From positions 1 through 44,398 of the forward strand of contig JABMPU010000198.1 of assembly GCA_013203665.1 (NCBI GenBank): a stretch of 44,398 bases of DNA. Reading direction: 5' to 3'. A model generated the notes under the pieces. The model searched no databases, was not told the origin of the DNA, and was given only the letters and a program-made list of their open reading frames with translations. Origin of the DNA: Armatimonadota bacterium. GTDB taxonomy: Bacteria > Cloacimonadota > Cloacimonadia > Cloacimonadales > TCS61. Both the position numbers and the translations under genes were made by a program. This document shows, piece by piece, positions 27,443 to 35,501 of the stretch; the first letter of the stretch is position 1; each line of letters opens with the position of its first letter.

Positions 27443-27502
27443 TTCCCATCCGGTAACTGCCGGACGGGAATGAGAGAATGTAATATCGAGCAAGCTGCTC
27501 GA
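27443..27502 (-). terminator. Two hairpins downstream of the ferredoxin gene
   Basis: ATCGAGCA-agc-TGCTCGAT (27484-27502) is a perfect eight-base hairpin directly after the ferredoxin stop. TTCCCATCCGG/CCGGACGGGAA (about 27444-27471) is a second stem with one mismatch. The rest of the gap to 27233 shows no gene. Confidence 0.5.
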
Positions 27503-27503
27503 T

Positions 27504-28073
27504 TTACTTTGTATCAGCTTTTTCTATTGCACCAAAAGATTTGATAGCACCTACAGGACAACCTTTAAATCTCTTACCATCCCCATTTACACAAATTCCA
27601 CAAGCTGTGCAAAGGTCAGCATCAATGACTGCAACACCATTTTCCATTTTAATAGCTTGTACAGGACATTTTATTTCACAAAGTCTGCAGCCAATGCATA
27701 GTTTGGGATTCACAATATAGTATTCTTTTTCTATAGTTTTTTTTTGCCGGAGAGGATTGCCTTTTTCATCTCTTATTGGGAAAAAAGAACCTTTCACTTG
27801 AATATTATGAACAATAATTTCTTCATCTTCTAATATTCCATAAATATTCAGACCAGCTTTAGATTTTAATTCGATTCCATTTTGAAAAAGAAAATCTTCC
27901 GGTGCTAAATTTAGTTTGAAAAAATCATCTCCAGTATTCAAATACCAGTCATCACCAATTTTTTTTAATGAACCTTTATAATTAGTTGTTTCTACTTTAG
28001 GATTAGCATTTAGAAAAATGATAAGTAGAAATATGAGAATTATAAAACTAATATACATCACTTTTTTGTTCAT
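27504..28073 (-). CDS. Membrane-anchored protein with a C-terminal two-cluster [4Fe-4S] ferredoxin domain
   Basis: An N-terminal signal anchor (about 5-24, VMYISFIILIFLLIIFLNA) is followed by a beta-rich domain (about 30-115, with YKGSLKKIGDDWYL), like an OB-fold or SH3-type segment. The C-terminal domain has two cysteine motifs: CIGCRLCEIKCP and CTACGICVNGDGKRFKGCP. The second has an insertion before its last Cys. If the anchor is a normal type II segment, the clusters face the periplasm; otherwise the protein is cytoplasmic and membrane-bound. GGAG precedes the ATG. It follows ppnP by 12 bases. Redox partner unknown. Confidence 0.8.
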   Translation of the reverse strand: MNKKVMYISFIILIFLLIIFLNANPKVETTNYKGSLKKIGDDWYLNTGDDFFKLNLAPEDFLFQNGIELKSKAGLNIYGILEDEEIIVHNIQVKGSFFPIRDEKGNPLRQKKTIEKEYYIVNPKLCIGCRLCEIKCPVQAIKMENGVAVIDADLCTACGICVNGDGKRFKGCPVGAIKSFGAIEKADTK

Positions 28074-28085
28074 TAAATCTCCAGC

Positions 28086-28412
28086 TTAACAATCACATTT
28101 GCACTTGCCACTACAGTTTTCTTTTGCATCTTTATAGTAACGACAAATATATGTGGAATTTCCTGCGGTTTTTACTCTGAATTTTTTATTTGCTCCAATT
28201 GTGAAACTATCGAATTTGTTGTATTCATGCCATTTATCGCAATCCGGAAATTTTATTAATAATTTTCCACTAATTACTGTCATTACCTCCTTTGATGATG
28301 TGCCAAATTCATATTCTCCTTTTGCCATTACTCCGATTGTAGCATCACAATCTCCATCTTTGAAAGCTAAAGATTTTACTTTCCCCTCAAAATACTCATT
28401 TACTTTGAACAT
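28086..28412 (-). CDS. ppnP: Pyrimidine/purine nucleoside phosphorylase with a cysteine-rich tail
   Basis: PpnP (formerly DUF1255/YaiE) splits nucleosides with phosphate into base and ribose-1-phosphate. Nearly the whole family pattern is visible: NEYFEGKVKSLAF, GVMAKGEYEFGT, EVMTVISGKLLIKFPD, W.EY, and YICRYY. The family ends near residue 95; here a further tail KENCSGKCKCDC adds four Cys, which could bind a metal. AAGGAG precedes the ATG. It is the first gene of a unit with the anchored ferredoxin. Confidence 0.9.
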   Translation of the reverse strand: MFKVNEYFEGKVKSLAFKDGDCDATIGVMAKGEYEFGTSSKEVMTVISGKLLIKFPDCDKWHEYNKFDSFTIGANKKFRVKTAGNSTYICRYYKDAKENCSGKCKCDC

Positions 28413-28610
28413 TGCTTTTTCTCCTTTTTATTTATTTCTAAAAGATTATGCAAAATGCAAAAACAAATGTCTTTCTGAGGTTTCTTTCAAAGGCAATCTT
28501 CCGAAGAATCTCATTATCAGCGAAGTTCCTTCGAGAGAAAAGCAAGATGAATTCCTCAGGATGACAAAAACACCTAATTATGCAGGATCCATTTTATCTA
28601 AGTTTCATTT

Positions 28611-29024
28611 TCAATATTTAATTCTGATTTCCATTCCCGGTGCGTTTTCCGGTCTGGCTTCAAATCCGAGTTTCTCATAAAATTCTTGTTTACCTCTTGC
28701 AGAGAAGAGCTGTATATCCCGGATGTTATTCTTTTTGCACTCATCGATCAATTTTTTCATTATTTCTTTCCCGATTCCCTCTCGTTGAAATTCAGGAAGT
28801 ACAATCACATCAAAAAGGACAGCGTGCAGAAATCCATCAGAAAGTATCCTTCCAAATCCTACCAATTTATTTTTGAAATACGCACAATAAATGAACCAAC
28901 TGTTTCTTAATGTTTGAACAAGCTCATCTGCATTCATCTTATAATCTTCATTCCAACCTGTTGATTCAAAAAGTATAAAGTATTGTTTTTTTTCAGGAAG
29001 TTCGATTCTATAATCTATTTTCAT
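28611..29024 (-). CDS. GNAT family N-acetyltransferase
   Basis: This 137-residue single-domain protein has the acetyl-CoA loop QREGIGKEIM (motif A, Q/R-x-x-G-x-G/A) preceded by the strand FDVIVLPEF. The final family segment reads LFSARGKQEFYEKLGFEARP. Acceptor substrate unknown. The ATG lies four bases after the stop of the SH3 lipoprotein gene, so it is the last gene of the thiF-thiS string. The gap after it (28413-28610) holds only degenerate palindromes. Confidence 0.85.
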   Translation of the reverse strand: MKIDYRIELPEKKQYFILFESTGWNEDYKMNADELVQTLRNSWFIYCAYFKNKLVGFGRILSDGFLHAVLFDVIVLPEFQREGIGKEIMKKLIDECKKNNIRDIQLFSARGKQEFYEKLGFEARPENAPGMEIRIKY

Positions 29025-29027
29025 TTT

Positions 29028-29855
29028 TTAATTATCAATATTTTGAATATATTTTCCATAAACCCAACCGATTATCATCTTCGATTTAGCATGGTCAAAA
29101 TATTCAATAAGTACCCAATCTCCTAATTCAGTCTTTTTTTCAACAATCTGATTCGCTCTTAAAACCAATATTTTCTTTGACTTCCAGTCAGGCTGTACCC
29201 TCAAATTTAAAGGTTCCAGAACAACATATTTATCAGGTTTGATGGTTTCCTTTTTTTCATTTTCCTTTTCTTTTTCATATATTCTTGATGTGTTAAAATT
29301 CTGAATAAACGCAATCGTATCATCTGTATAAGTATCAATAGCTGTGATAAAAGTTTCTAAAAGGTCAATAATATCTTTGTCCATTCCGATGTTTTCATTT
29401 GCTTCATTTGGATTAAATCTTATTGTTTTCCTAAAAGAAAATTCCCTTAAATATTTTTGTTTATTTATAATAAGTTCTACACCAACTGTTAGTTGCACAG
29501 AATGGGTGAGTGCACTCGTCAGAAAATTGTCATTTATTGTCTCATGTTCTATATCATTAATGCTGATGTTTATTTCGTTTTCTGGTTGAACATTACTTTT
29601 GAATTTTGTGTAAAACCACTCGTTTAAGAGATTTTTAAAGGGAGAACTTAAAGAATATCTGAATTTATTATCTAATCTGCGTTTTGTTATCTGAATGTTA
29701 TCTGCCCTTGGATTTGAAGTAAAATGAAAAGAAAAACCTGTCATTTCTGAAGGTTTAATATTGTATCTGGCATCTTCTTGGAGGATTGGAGAAATCTGAA
29801 TATTGCGGCTGCATCCAATTAAAATAATTGCAAGAAGAATAAATAATTTTTTCAA
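29028..29855 (-). CDS. Lipoprotein with C-terminal bacterial SH3 domain
   Basis: The 275-residue protein carries a lipobox (LAIILIGCS, Cys at residue 15). Its central domain (about 30-185) is an alpha/beta region with no family I recognise, followed by a charged coiled stretch (EKEKENEKKETIKPDK). The C-terminal SH3b-like domain (about 208-272) has LNLRVQPDWKSKKILVL, GDWVLIEY and GWVYGKYI. Such domains often bind cell-wall peptides. It begins 15 bases after the thiS stop and is followed by the GNAT gene with a three-base gap. Confidence 0.75.
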   Translation of the reverse strand: MKKLFILLAIILIGCSRNIQISPILQEDARYNIKPSEMTGFSFHFTSNPRADNIQITKRRLDNKFRYSLSSPFKNLLNEWFYTKFKSNVQPENEINISINDIEHETINDNFLTSALTHSVQLTVGVELIINKQKYLREFSFRKTIRFNPNEANENIGMDKDIIDLLETFITAIDTYTDDTIAFIQNFNTSRIYEKEKENEKKETIKPDKYVVLEPLNLRVQPDWKSKKILVLRANQIVEKKTELGDWVLIEYFDHAKSKMIIGWVYGKYIQNIDN

Positions 29856-29870
29856 AATTACATCCTTTTT

Positions 29871-30077
29871 TTATCCACCACTTATAAGATGGATGATTTT
29901 TACATCGGCGTTTTCTGACACAATTTTTGTTCCATATTCATCTTTTTTTATCAATTCTCCATCAACTTTTATAACCAGCATTTTGAATGAATAATTCATT
30001 ATTTTCAGGATTTTATTGATAGTCAGATTTTCCTGCCATTCGATGAGATTATCGTTAACTAATATTTGCTTTTTCAT
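29871..30077 (-). CDS. thiS: ThiS-like sulfur-carrier protein
   Basis: This is a 68-residue beta-grasp protein ending in Gly-Gly (IIHLISGG), the tail adenylated by ThiF and converted to thiocarboxylate. The family start is seen as ILVNDNLIEW, and the inner strand as LVIKVDGELIKKDEY. AAGGA precedes the ATG. No thiG, thiH or thiC lies nearby, so the sulfur could go to thiamine made elsewhere or to another product. The neighbouring thiF is the expected partner. Confidence 0.85.
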   Translation of the reverse strand: MKKQILVNDNLIEWQENLTINKILKIMNYSFKMLVIKVDGELIKKDEYGTKIVSENADVKIIHLISGG

Positions 30078-30092
30078 TTTTTCCTTTCAAAC

Positions 30093-30175
30093 GTAACTCA
30101 TAGCTCTGCTTTGAGAATATAAAAGCTCACAAACCTGAGGTTTATGTTACAGTAGCTCATGGCTCTGCTTTGAGA
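30093..30175. repeat. Direct repeat of a 24-bp palindrome between thiF and thiS
   Basis: GTAACTCATAGCTCTGCTTTGAGA (30093-30116, shown in two parts: GTAACTCATAGC and TCTGCTTTGAGA) recurs at 30152-30175 with two changes. Each unit is itself palindromic (CTCATAGC/GCTTTGAG). The second copy lies inside the 3' end of thiF and supplies its last codons. Confidence 0.65.
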
Positions 30176-30797
30176 TCACATCCGGCAGTTGATGCAATAA
30201 TAACTCCAACACTAAGTTAGCCTGCATATTTGCCACAATTCCAACTCTTGGTGCCATAGGGGAGATGTCGTCATTTAATTTTGTTATCTCATCACCACAA
30301 ATATAAAGGTTATCGAACTTTTTTGTGTGAATCAATTCAGTCATTCCATAACCTGCAAGACCTGAAGCTGCAATTATCGGTTTTTCAGGGAATTCAGCAA
30401 TCCAGGTTTCAATCAGCATTTTTTTCATTTCAGCTTTATCGAATGCTTCCACAATTATATCGACATCTTTGTAGATCGATGAAATATTATTCTCATCGAG
30501 TTTGATATGATGAATCTGGTATTTCGAAAATGGATTTATCTGTTTTAAATTCTCTAAAAGAGCAATAACTTTTGGTTCTCCAATCTGCTCAATAAAGTAC
30601 TGCTGTCTATTAAGGTTGGAAGGTTCTATTTTATCAAAGTCAGCAATAATGAGTTTTCCTATTCCAACTCTTGCGAGTGTTACTGCAACATTCGAACCGA
30701 GACCTCCTGCTCCGGCAATCCCGATCGTTGCATTGCGGATTATCGGAATGATTTTGGGATCGTGTTTGGAGAAGAAATCTGCTTCTAAATTTTTCAT
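30147..30797 (-). CDS. thiF: ThiF family 2 sulfur-carrier adenylyltransferase (E1-like)
   Basis: ThiF activates the ThiS C-terminus with ATP. The 216-residue form matches the short ThiF family 2: FSKHDPKIIPII, the nucleotide site GIAGAGGLGSNVAV, ADFDKIEPSNLNRQQYF, then DIIVEAFDKAEMK and GMTELIHTK. The CxxC zinc pairs of longer E1 proteins are absent, as is usual for this family. The last residues (SKQSHELL) are encoded by a palindromic repeat, so the natural C-terminus may have been replaced. Its ATG overlaps the stop of the upstream RHH gene as ATGA, a sign of coupled translation. Confidence 0.9.
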   Translation of the reverse strand: MKNLEADFFSKHDPKIIPIIRNATIGIAGAGGLGSNVAVTLARVGIGKLIIADFDKIEPSNLNRQQYFIEQIGEPKVIALLENLKQINPFSKYQIHHIKLDENNISSIYKDVDIIVEAFDKAEMKKMLIETWIAEFPEKPIIAASGLAGYGMTELIHTKKFDNLYICGDEITKLNDDISPMAPRVGIVANMQANLVLELLLHQLPDVISKQSHELL

Positions 30798-30973
30798 AAT
30801 AATATTCTGATAAAATTGATTTTATCCTCAAGACTGTTTAGTCTCTTTCTGTAGCTCCTTGTAGCTTTTTTTAATATTGCAAGAATTTCATCATTTAAAC
30901 ATCTTCTATTTTCTTTTGCTCTTTTCTGTAATAAAATATAAATATCATCAGGGATATCAATTGATATTTCCAT
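30794..30973 (-). CDS. Small ribbon-helix-helix DNA-binding protein (antitoxin-like)
   Basis: This is a 59-residue protein from the ATG at 30971-30973, with GGAG five bases upstream. The N-terminus MEISIDIPDDIYILL has the alternating strand of ribbon-helix-helix (Arc/MetJ or FitA-type) proteins, followed by two helices (QKRAKENRRCLNDEILAI) and a basic tail. Such proteins bind DNA as dimers and often regulate their own operon. Here it is fused by an ATGA overlap to thiF rather than to a toxin gene. It is the first gene of the string through to GNAT. DNA target unknown. Confidence 0.75.
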   Translation of the reverse strand: MEISIDIPDDIYILLQKRAKENRRCLNDEILAILKKATRSYRKRLNSLEDKINFIRILL

Positions 30974-31029
30974 TCTATCTCCAATTTATTTTATTAATTT
31001 TAAACAAAAAAGAATAATTATCTAGTCAA

Positions 31030-31068
31030 GAAAAAAACTTCCGAAATTATTAAAACACTTCGGAAGTT
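31030..31068 (-). terminator. Intrinsic terminator of the AOR/Nuo operon
   Basis: A ten-base stem AACTTCCGAA (31036-31045) / TTCGGAAGTT (31059-31068) is followed on the minus strand by seven Ts. It lies 24 bases beyond the last gene's stop. Confidence 0.85.
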
Positions 31069-31092
31069 AATGTTCAATTATCTAGTTATTCT

Positions 31093-33075
31093 TTACGCTC
31101 TCTTCAAAACCTCGACAACTTCCGGTAGATCCATTCCAATTTCTCTCATCTTCTCTATAGTTGGAACGCCATTATCATCCCAACCTCTTCTATTATAAAC
31201 AGCGTCACAGAGTTTCTGATAATCTTCTTCTCTCATTTTTCTCAGAAAATCTCTTTTCTCTTTTGATGTTTTGCCTTCGATATCATAATTCCATTTCTCG
31301 ATGAGCTGTTTATCATATCTTTCTGCACGGGATTCATATTCTTCATTTGTTACAGGTCCTGCAGAACGATAAGGAATTCTATCAGATTCCCTGTTTCCAT
31401 AGCCAAGCCTAAAATTGAAAACCCGTTGGAAATTGTAAACTCTTTCCGACTGTCGAATAAGTTCGTGTTTATCGATTTCTTTTCCGGTCATTGCAGAGAA
31501 GAAATTCACATAACCTTCCACATGACCCGGAATTTTTGCGGGTTCATCGTTTTCCGCATTATCAGCAGGTTCCACATCGTTCCAGGGAAGTTTGCACAGT
31601 CCCATCAAACCGAACCAGGTTCTGAACATCGGGAAGTAATGAAGAGCTTCAGCTTTATCAGCAAAAGTTGGAATCTGGTTGTTCACCATATCCATAAAGA
31701 TAAGCCAGGCTTCATCGTGCTGAGCACCTTTTAAGGCAAGTCCGTAACCTCCTTGCATGGCCAGAGATTCTTTGGTTACATATTCGGAATATTCCAGACC
31801 TTTTGCTTCCATTCCAATATCCTGCATAAATTGGATTTGTTCATCGGTCAGATCATTCTTTTCAGTAAAAATTTTCTTCATCCTGCGAATTCCCTGGCCC
31901 ACAATAATTCCGAAACCATCACCTCGCCCCATTTGATGAAGGATTTCCATAGCAGCTTCTTCATTTCCAAAGTTGAGTTCCAGATCACCGGTTTTTTCTT
32001 TATCGAGAATCCCATTTTCAAAACATTCCATCACAAAAGCCAGACCTGTTGCAAAAGAGATCGTATCGATCCCATAAGTATCGCAATAGAAATTGGCTTC
32101 AATAACAAACTCAGGATTGAATATTCCGAGATTTGCTCCGCAGCCGGCAACAGTTTCATATTCCGGACCATCAACCAGTACTTTCTGACCTTTGTATGGA
32201 CCGGATTTCAATTCATAATTATCAATCGATTTTGCACAGGACATCGTGCAGCCAAGCCAGCATCCATCAGGAAGACCCTGTGTAAATTTAGCTTTGAAAA
32301 CATCGGAGTGAAGTTTACCTGCTTCTTTATGAGAACCAAAGCGGTAATTCGTTGTTGGAAGCAAGTCATAATCATTCATGATTTGTGTTAAATGTGCAGT
32401 CCCCACACCTCGCATATCGCATTGTTCATCATCCATTAATGTCATTTCTTCAGTAATTTTCATACCAAATTTATCAATGCGTTTTTCATCTGCAGGTTTA
32501 TTTGGAATATCTGTCATATAAATCGCTCCGGTTGGGCAGATATTTGCACAAGTACTACAGCCGATGCACGCTTCATAATGTTTTTCAAAAGGCATCACAA
32601 CTCTACGGTTTTCACCTCTTCCAGCAAAACCGATAATATCTTCCCAAACCATTTCCGAACATGCATTCACACAAAGTCCACAAAGAATACAAGCATTTTC
32701 GGAATAATCCACAAGCGGATGAATCATTCGCGGTTTTATAACACCATATTCAGCAGCAAATTGTTTTATCATCGGAACATTAGGCCAACGAGAAAGCATC
32801 ATTTCCAAAAGCATTTTCCTGGTTTTCCGAACTCTCTCCGATTGCATGAAAACTTCGATTTCTTTATTAATGAGATAATTACATGAAGTAACCATTTTGA
32901 TTTCATTACCATCATTAACATCGACCACGCAAAGACGGCAAGCTCCATAAGCTTTAACAACCTCACGGTCACATAGAGCAGGAATTATTATATTCAGTTT
33001 CTTTGCAGCTTCCAGGATAGTAGTTCCTTTTTCAACTTCTATCTTTTTTCCATCTATAATTATATTTATCATCAT
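31093..33075 (-). CDS. NuoG/HydA-like ferredoxin module fused to domains 2-3 of aldehyde:ferredoxin oxidoreductase
   Basis: In 660 residues there are two unrelated parts. Residues 1-185 are a redox module: a plant-type [2Fe-2S] site (CDREVVKAYGACRLC ... TSC, about 36-62) and two [4Fe-4S] motifs (CILCGLCVNAC near 130, CIGCSTCANICP near 170). The His-Cys3 cluster usual between them in NuoG is missing (SRWPNVP instead of the H-x-x-x-C core). From about 188 on it is the rear of an aldehyde:ferredoxin oxidoreductase: NYRFGSHKEA, the cluster Cys CWLGCTMSC (near 273-281; spacing x3 instead of x2), DTYGIDTIS, AKGLEYSEY and the fourth Cys in GLCKLPW (near 495). The first AOR domain is absent here and encoded by the operon's first gene. 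The second Met (33072) is better spaced from AGGAGG. Tungsten or molybdenum pterin chemistry is inferred. Confidence 0.85.
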   Translation of the reverse strand: MMINIIIDGKKIEVEKGTTILEAAKKLNIIIPALCDREVVKAYGACRLCVVDVNDGNEIKMVTSCNYLINKEIEVFMQSERVRKTRKMLLEMMLSRWPNVPMIKQFAAEYGVIKPRMIHPLVDYSENACILCGLCVNACSEMVWEDIIGFAGRGENRRVVMPFEKHYEACIGCSTCANICPTGAIYMTDIPNKPADEKRIDKFGMKITEEMTLMDDEQCDMRGVGTAHLTQIMNDYDLLPTTNYRFGSHKEAGKLHSDVFKAKFTQGLPDGCWLGCTMSCAKSIDNYELKSGPYKGQKVLVDGPEYETVAGCGANLGIFNPEFVIEANFYCDTYGIDTISFATGLAFVMECFENGILDKEKTGDLELNFGNEEAAMEILHQMGRGDGFGIIVGQGIRRMKKIFTEKNDLTDEQIQFMQDIGMEAKGLEYSEYVTKESLAMQGGYGLALKGAQHDEAWLIFMDMVNNQIPTFADKAEALHYFPMFRTWFGLMGLCKLPWNDVEPADNAENDEPAKIPGHVEGYVNFFSAMTGKEIDKHELIRQSERVYNFQRVFNFRLGYGNRESDRIPYRSAGPVTNEEYESRAERYDKQLIEKWNYDIEGKTSKEKRDFLRKMREEDYQKLCDAVYNRRGWDDNGVPTIEKMREIGMDLPEVVEVLKRA

Positions 33076-33088
33076 TCCTCCTTTTTTT

Positions 33089-33169
33089 GCTCATAGATGA
33101 ACACAGATTGAACGGATTTATTTTTAATTTATTTTTCTTATCCGTTTTATCCGTGCAAATCCGTGAGCC
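33089..33169. repeat. Dispersed 'ATCCGTGCAAATCCGTG' type spacer between nuoF-like and AOR genes
   Basis: The spacer starts GCTCATAGATGAACACAGAT and ends CCGTGCAAATCCGTGAGC, so its ends are inverted (GCTCA/TGAGC). Inside are near-repeats of AACGGAT and TATCCGT. A related word (CCACGAATTACACGAATT) occurs near 24000. Such phrases recur in gaps of many genomes without known function. Confidence 0.5.
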
Positions 33170-33171
33170 AT

Positions 33172-35046
33172 TTATCTAACCTCGATTGCATCGAATTTAC
33201 AGACTTCATAACAAACATTACATTTAATACAAAGTTCAGGATCAATAATGTGCTTTTCCTTAACTTTTCCTGAAATTGCATTTACCGGACATTTTTTAGA
33301 ACAAATAGTGCAACCTGTGCAATTATCATTAACAGAATAAGAAATTAATTCTTTGCAAACGCCAGCCGGACATTTTTTGTCTTTGATATGAGCTTCATAT
33401 TCATCTCTAAAGTATTTTATTGTACTCAATACAGGGTTTGCAGCGGTTTGACCAAGTGCGCATAAAGATGCTAAAGACATTGTTTGAGAAATTTCTTCCA
33501 TCAATTCAATATCACCATTTTTGCCTTCACCTTTAGTGATTCTATCCAATATTTGGTAAAGAGCTATCAAACCTTCACGACAAGGTGTACATTTACCGCA
33601 GGATTCATCTTTCAAGAAAGAAATGAAGTATTTGGCTACATCGACCATACAGGTTTTGTCATCCATCACTATCATACCACCTGAACCCATCATGGAACCT
33701 GCTTTAGTCAGACTATCGAAATCAACTGATAAATCGAGATGAGATGCAGGAAGGCATCCTCCTGAAGGACCACCTGTTTGAACTGCCTTGAATTTTCTTC
33801 CGTTTGGAATTCCACCACCAATATCATAAATTATCTCATGTAATGTGATTCCCATTGGAATTTCTACCAGACCTGTATGCTCTATATTTCCAACCAGAGA
33901 AAAAACTTTTGTACCGGAACTACCATTCCAGGGGCTGTCAGATACATCACCACTTCCAATATCAGCAAACCACCCGGCACCTTTATCTAAGATCACAGGA
34001 ATATTTGCCCAGGTTTCTACATTATTTATGATAGTTGGTTTCCCTCTTAATCCGGAGATTGCCGGGACCGGAGGTTTTTGGCGGGGTTCACCAGCTTTAC
34101 CTTGTATGGAAGAAATCAGGGCAGTTTCCTCTCCACACACGAAAGCTCCAGCTCCACGATGAGTTTTAATATCAAAATCAAAATCTGAGCCGAGAATATT
34201 CTTACCAAGAAGCCCCATTTCTTCTGCCTGTGAAATTGCAATCTCCAATCTTTCCAGGGCAAGAGGATACTCCTTTCTGATATAAACAAAACCTTCGGAA
34301 GCTCCAATTGCTTTTGCACCTATCAACATTCCTTCAATTACTGTATGAGGATCTGCTTCAACTATACTCCTATCCATAAATGCACCTGGATCTCCTTCAT
34401 CCGCATTACAAATAATGTAAGGAATAACATCTTTTTCTTGTGATGTTTTAAAAGCAATTTCCCATTTCACACCAGTTGGAAATCCTCCACCACCTCGACC
34501 GCGAATACCTGATCTTTTTACTTCATCGATAATATCCTGCTGATTCATCTCCAGAGCTTTTGCCAAAGAATTGTAAGCTCCTCTGGCTATAGCATCCTCA
34601 ATATTTTCAGGATTTATTATCCCTTTATTTCGAAGAGCAATTAACTGTTGTTTACCAAAGAACTTGATATTTTCCATTTTTGGAATGTAATTTCCTGTTT
34701 CGATATCTTTATAAAGAAGTTTATCTACATATTTTCCTTCTATCAATTTATTGATAATTTCAGGAATATCTTCTGGTTTAACTTTCTGATAAAAAATACC
34801 ATCAGGTTGTATAACCATTATCGGACCTTGAGCACAAAATCCATTGCAACCGGTAGGAACTACCATATATTCGTTATCCAGGTTTCTTTCTTTCAATTCT
34901 TTCTCCAGAAGATCTTTCAATTTAAAAGAACCGGCAGAAACACAACCTGTTCCAGCGCAAACCATCAAAGCAGCTTTGAATTTCTTTATTTCGTGTACTC
35001 TTTTTTCCCGGATATTATTCAGATCGCCAGATTGAATTCTATTCAT
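33172..35046 (-). CDS. NuoF/HydB-like NADH-binding flavoprotein subunit
   Basis: The ATG at 35044-35046 is chosen because AAGGAGGGG lies directly upstream; a longer frame adds only noise. The 624-residue protein has a thioredoxin-like [2Fe-2S] domain (CAGTGC ... PTGCNGFC, from about 28), the FMN/NADH core (RGRGGGGFPTGVKWE near 182, GAGAFVCGEETALI near 299), a [4Fe-4S] site (ESCGKCTPC near 481) and a C-terminal double ferredoxin (CTGCTICSKKCP, CIKCNVCYEVC, about 576-615). This is the layout of NuoF-like subunits of bifurcating hydrogenases (HydB/HndC). No hydrogenase large subunit is present; the AOR genes take that place. It overlaps the NuoE-like gene by eight bases. Confidence 0.93.
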   Translation of the reverse strand: MNRIQSGDLNNIREKRVHEIKKFKAALMVCAGTGCVSAGSFKLKDLLEKELKERNLDNEYMVVPTGCNGFCAQGPIMVIQPDGIFYQKVKPEDIPEIINKLIEGKYVDKLLYKDIETGNYIPKMENIKFFGKQQLIALRNKGIINPENIEDAIARGAYNSLAKALEMNQQDIIDEVKRSGIRGRGGGGFPTGVKWEIAFKTSQEKDVIPYIICNADEGDPGAFMDRSIVEADPHTVIEGMLIGAKAIGASEGFVYIRKEYPLALERLEIAISQAEEMGLLGKNILGSDFDFDIKTHRGAGAFVCGEETALISSIQGKAGEPRQKPPVPAISGLRGKPTIINNVETWANIPVILDKGAGWFADIGSGDVSDSPWNGSSGTKVFSLVGNIEHTGLVEIPMGITLHEIIYDIGGGIPNGRKFKAVQTGGPSGGCLPASHLDLSVDFDSLTKAGSMMGSGGMIVMDDKTCMVDVAKYFISFLKDESCGKCTPCREGLIALYQILDRITKGEGKNGDIELMEEISQTMSLASLCALGQTAANPVLSTIKYFRDEYEAHIKDKKCPAGVCKELISYSVNDNCTGCTICSKKCPVNAISGKVKEKHIIDPELCIKCNVCYEVCKFDAIEVR

Positions 35047-35500
35047 TGTTCCCCTCCTTATACTTTGCCAGCAGTTTAGGAACATCAGCAACCTTAACAT
35101 CACCGTAGAGATTATCACCAATAGTGATTACAGGAGCTAAACTGCAGCATCCAAGACAACGAACGCCTTCTAAAGAAAATAAACCATCAGAAGTCGTTTC
35201 ACCGATTTGTATTGCCAGCTCGCGCGTGAAAGAATCTAATATTAACGGAGCTCCTTTTACATGACAGGCAGTTCCAATGCAAACCTGGATTTCATATTTT
35301 CCGCGAGGAGTTAAGCTGAATGATTTATAAAAAGTAACAATATGATACAATCTCGCGAGAGGAACTTTGGTTTTGAGAGTAACTTCTTCTAAAGCTTCAC
35401 GTGGAATACATCGGAATTCATCCTGAATATCCTGCATCATTTCGATCACGAAATCAGGATCTGTATTCCATTTTTGTATGATTTGATTTACTTTTTCCAT
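35039..35500 (-). CDS. NuoE/HydC-like thioredoxin-fold [2Fe-2S] subunit
   Basis: The 153-residue protein begins with a helical bundle (INQIIQKWNTDPDFVIEM), then the thioredoxin-like fold with all four cluster Cys: CIGTACHVKGAP (near 73) and CLGCCSLAPV (near 115). It pairs with the NuoF-like subunit in NADH-linked complexes. Its ATG is one base after the stop of the AOR domain-1 gene, and its ribosome site AAAGGAG lies within the last codons of that gene, so translation is coupled. Confidence 0.95.
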   Translation of the reverse strand: MEKVNQIIQKWNTDPDFVIEMMQDIQDEFRCIPREALEEVTLKTKVPLARLYHIVTFYKSFSLTPRGKYEIQVCIGTACHVKGAPLILDSFTRELAIQIGETTSDGLFSLEGVRCLGCCSLAPVITIGDNLYGDVKVADVPKLLAKYKEGNNE

Positions 35501-35501
35501 A

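Noticed and set aside
28153-28680. 175-codon plus-strand frame across ppnP and the gap
   Set aside because: It is antisense to ppnP and crosses repeat remnants, with no start signal.
30078-30146. TPP riboswitch near thiS/thiF
   Set aside because: Words such as ACCTGAGG and CTTTGAGA appear only on the plus strand, opposite to the genes, and the conserved TPP core order is absent.
29871-30797. Bacterial ubiquitin-like conjugation (Bil-type) system
   Set aside because: ThiF family 2 and ThiS are present, but there is no E2-like or JAB-type peptidase gene nearby.
31753-32391. 212-codon plus-strand frame
   Set aside because: It is antisense to the AOR domains and unlike any protein.
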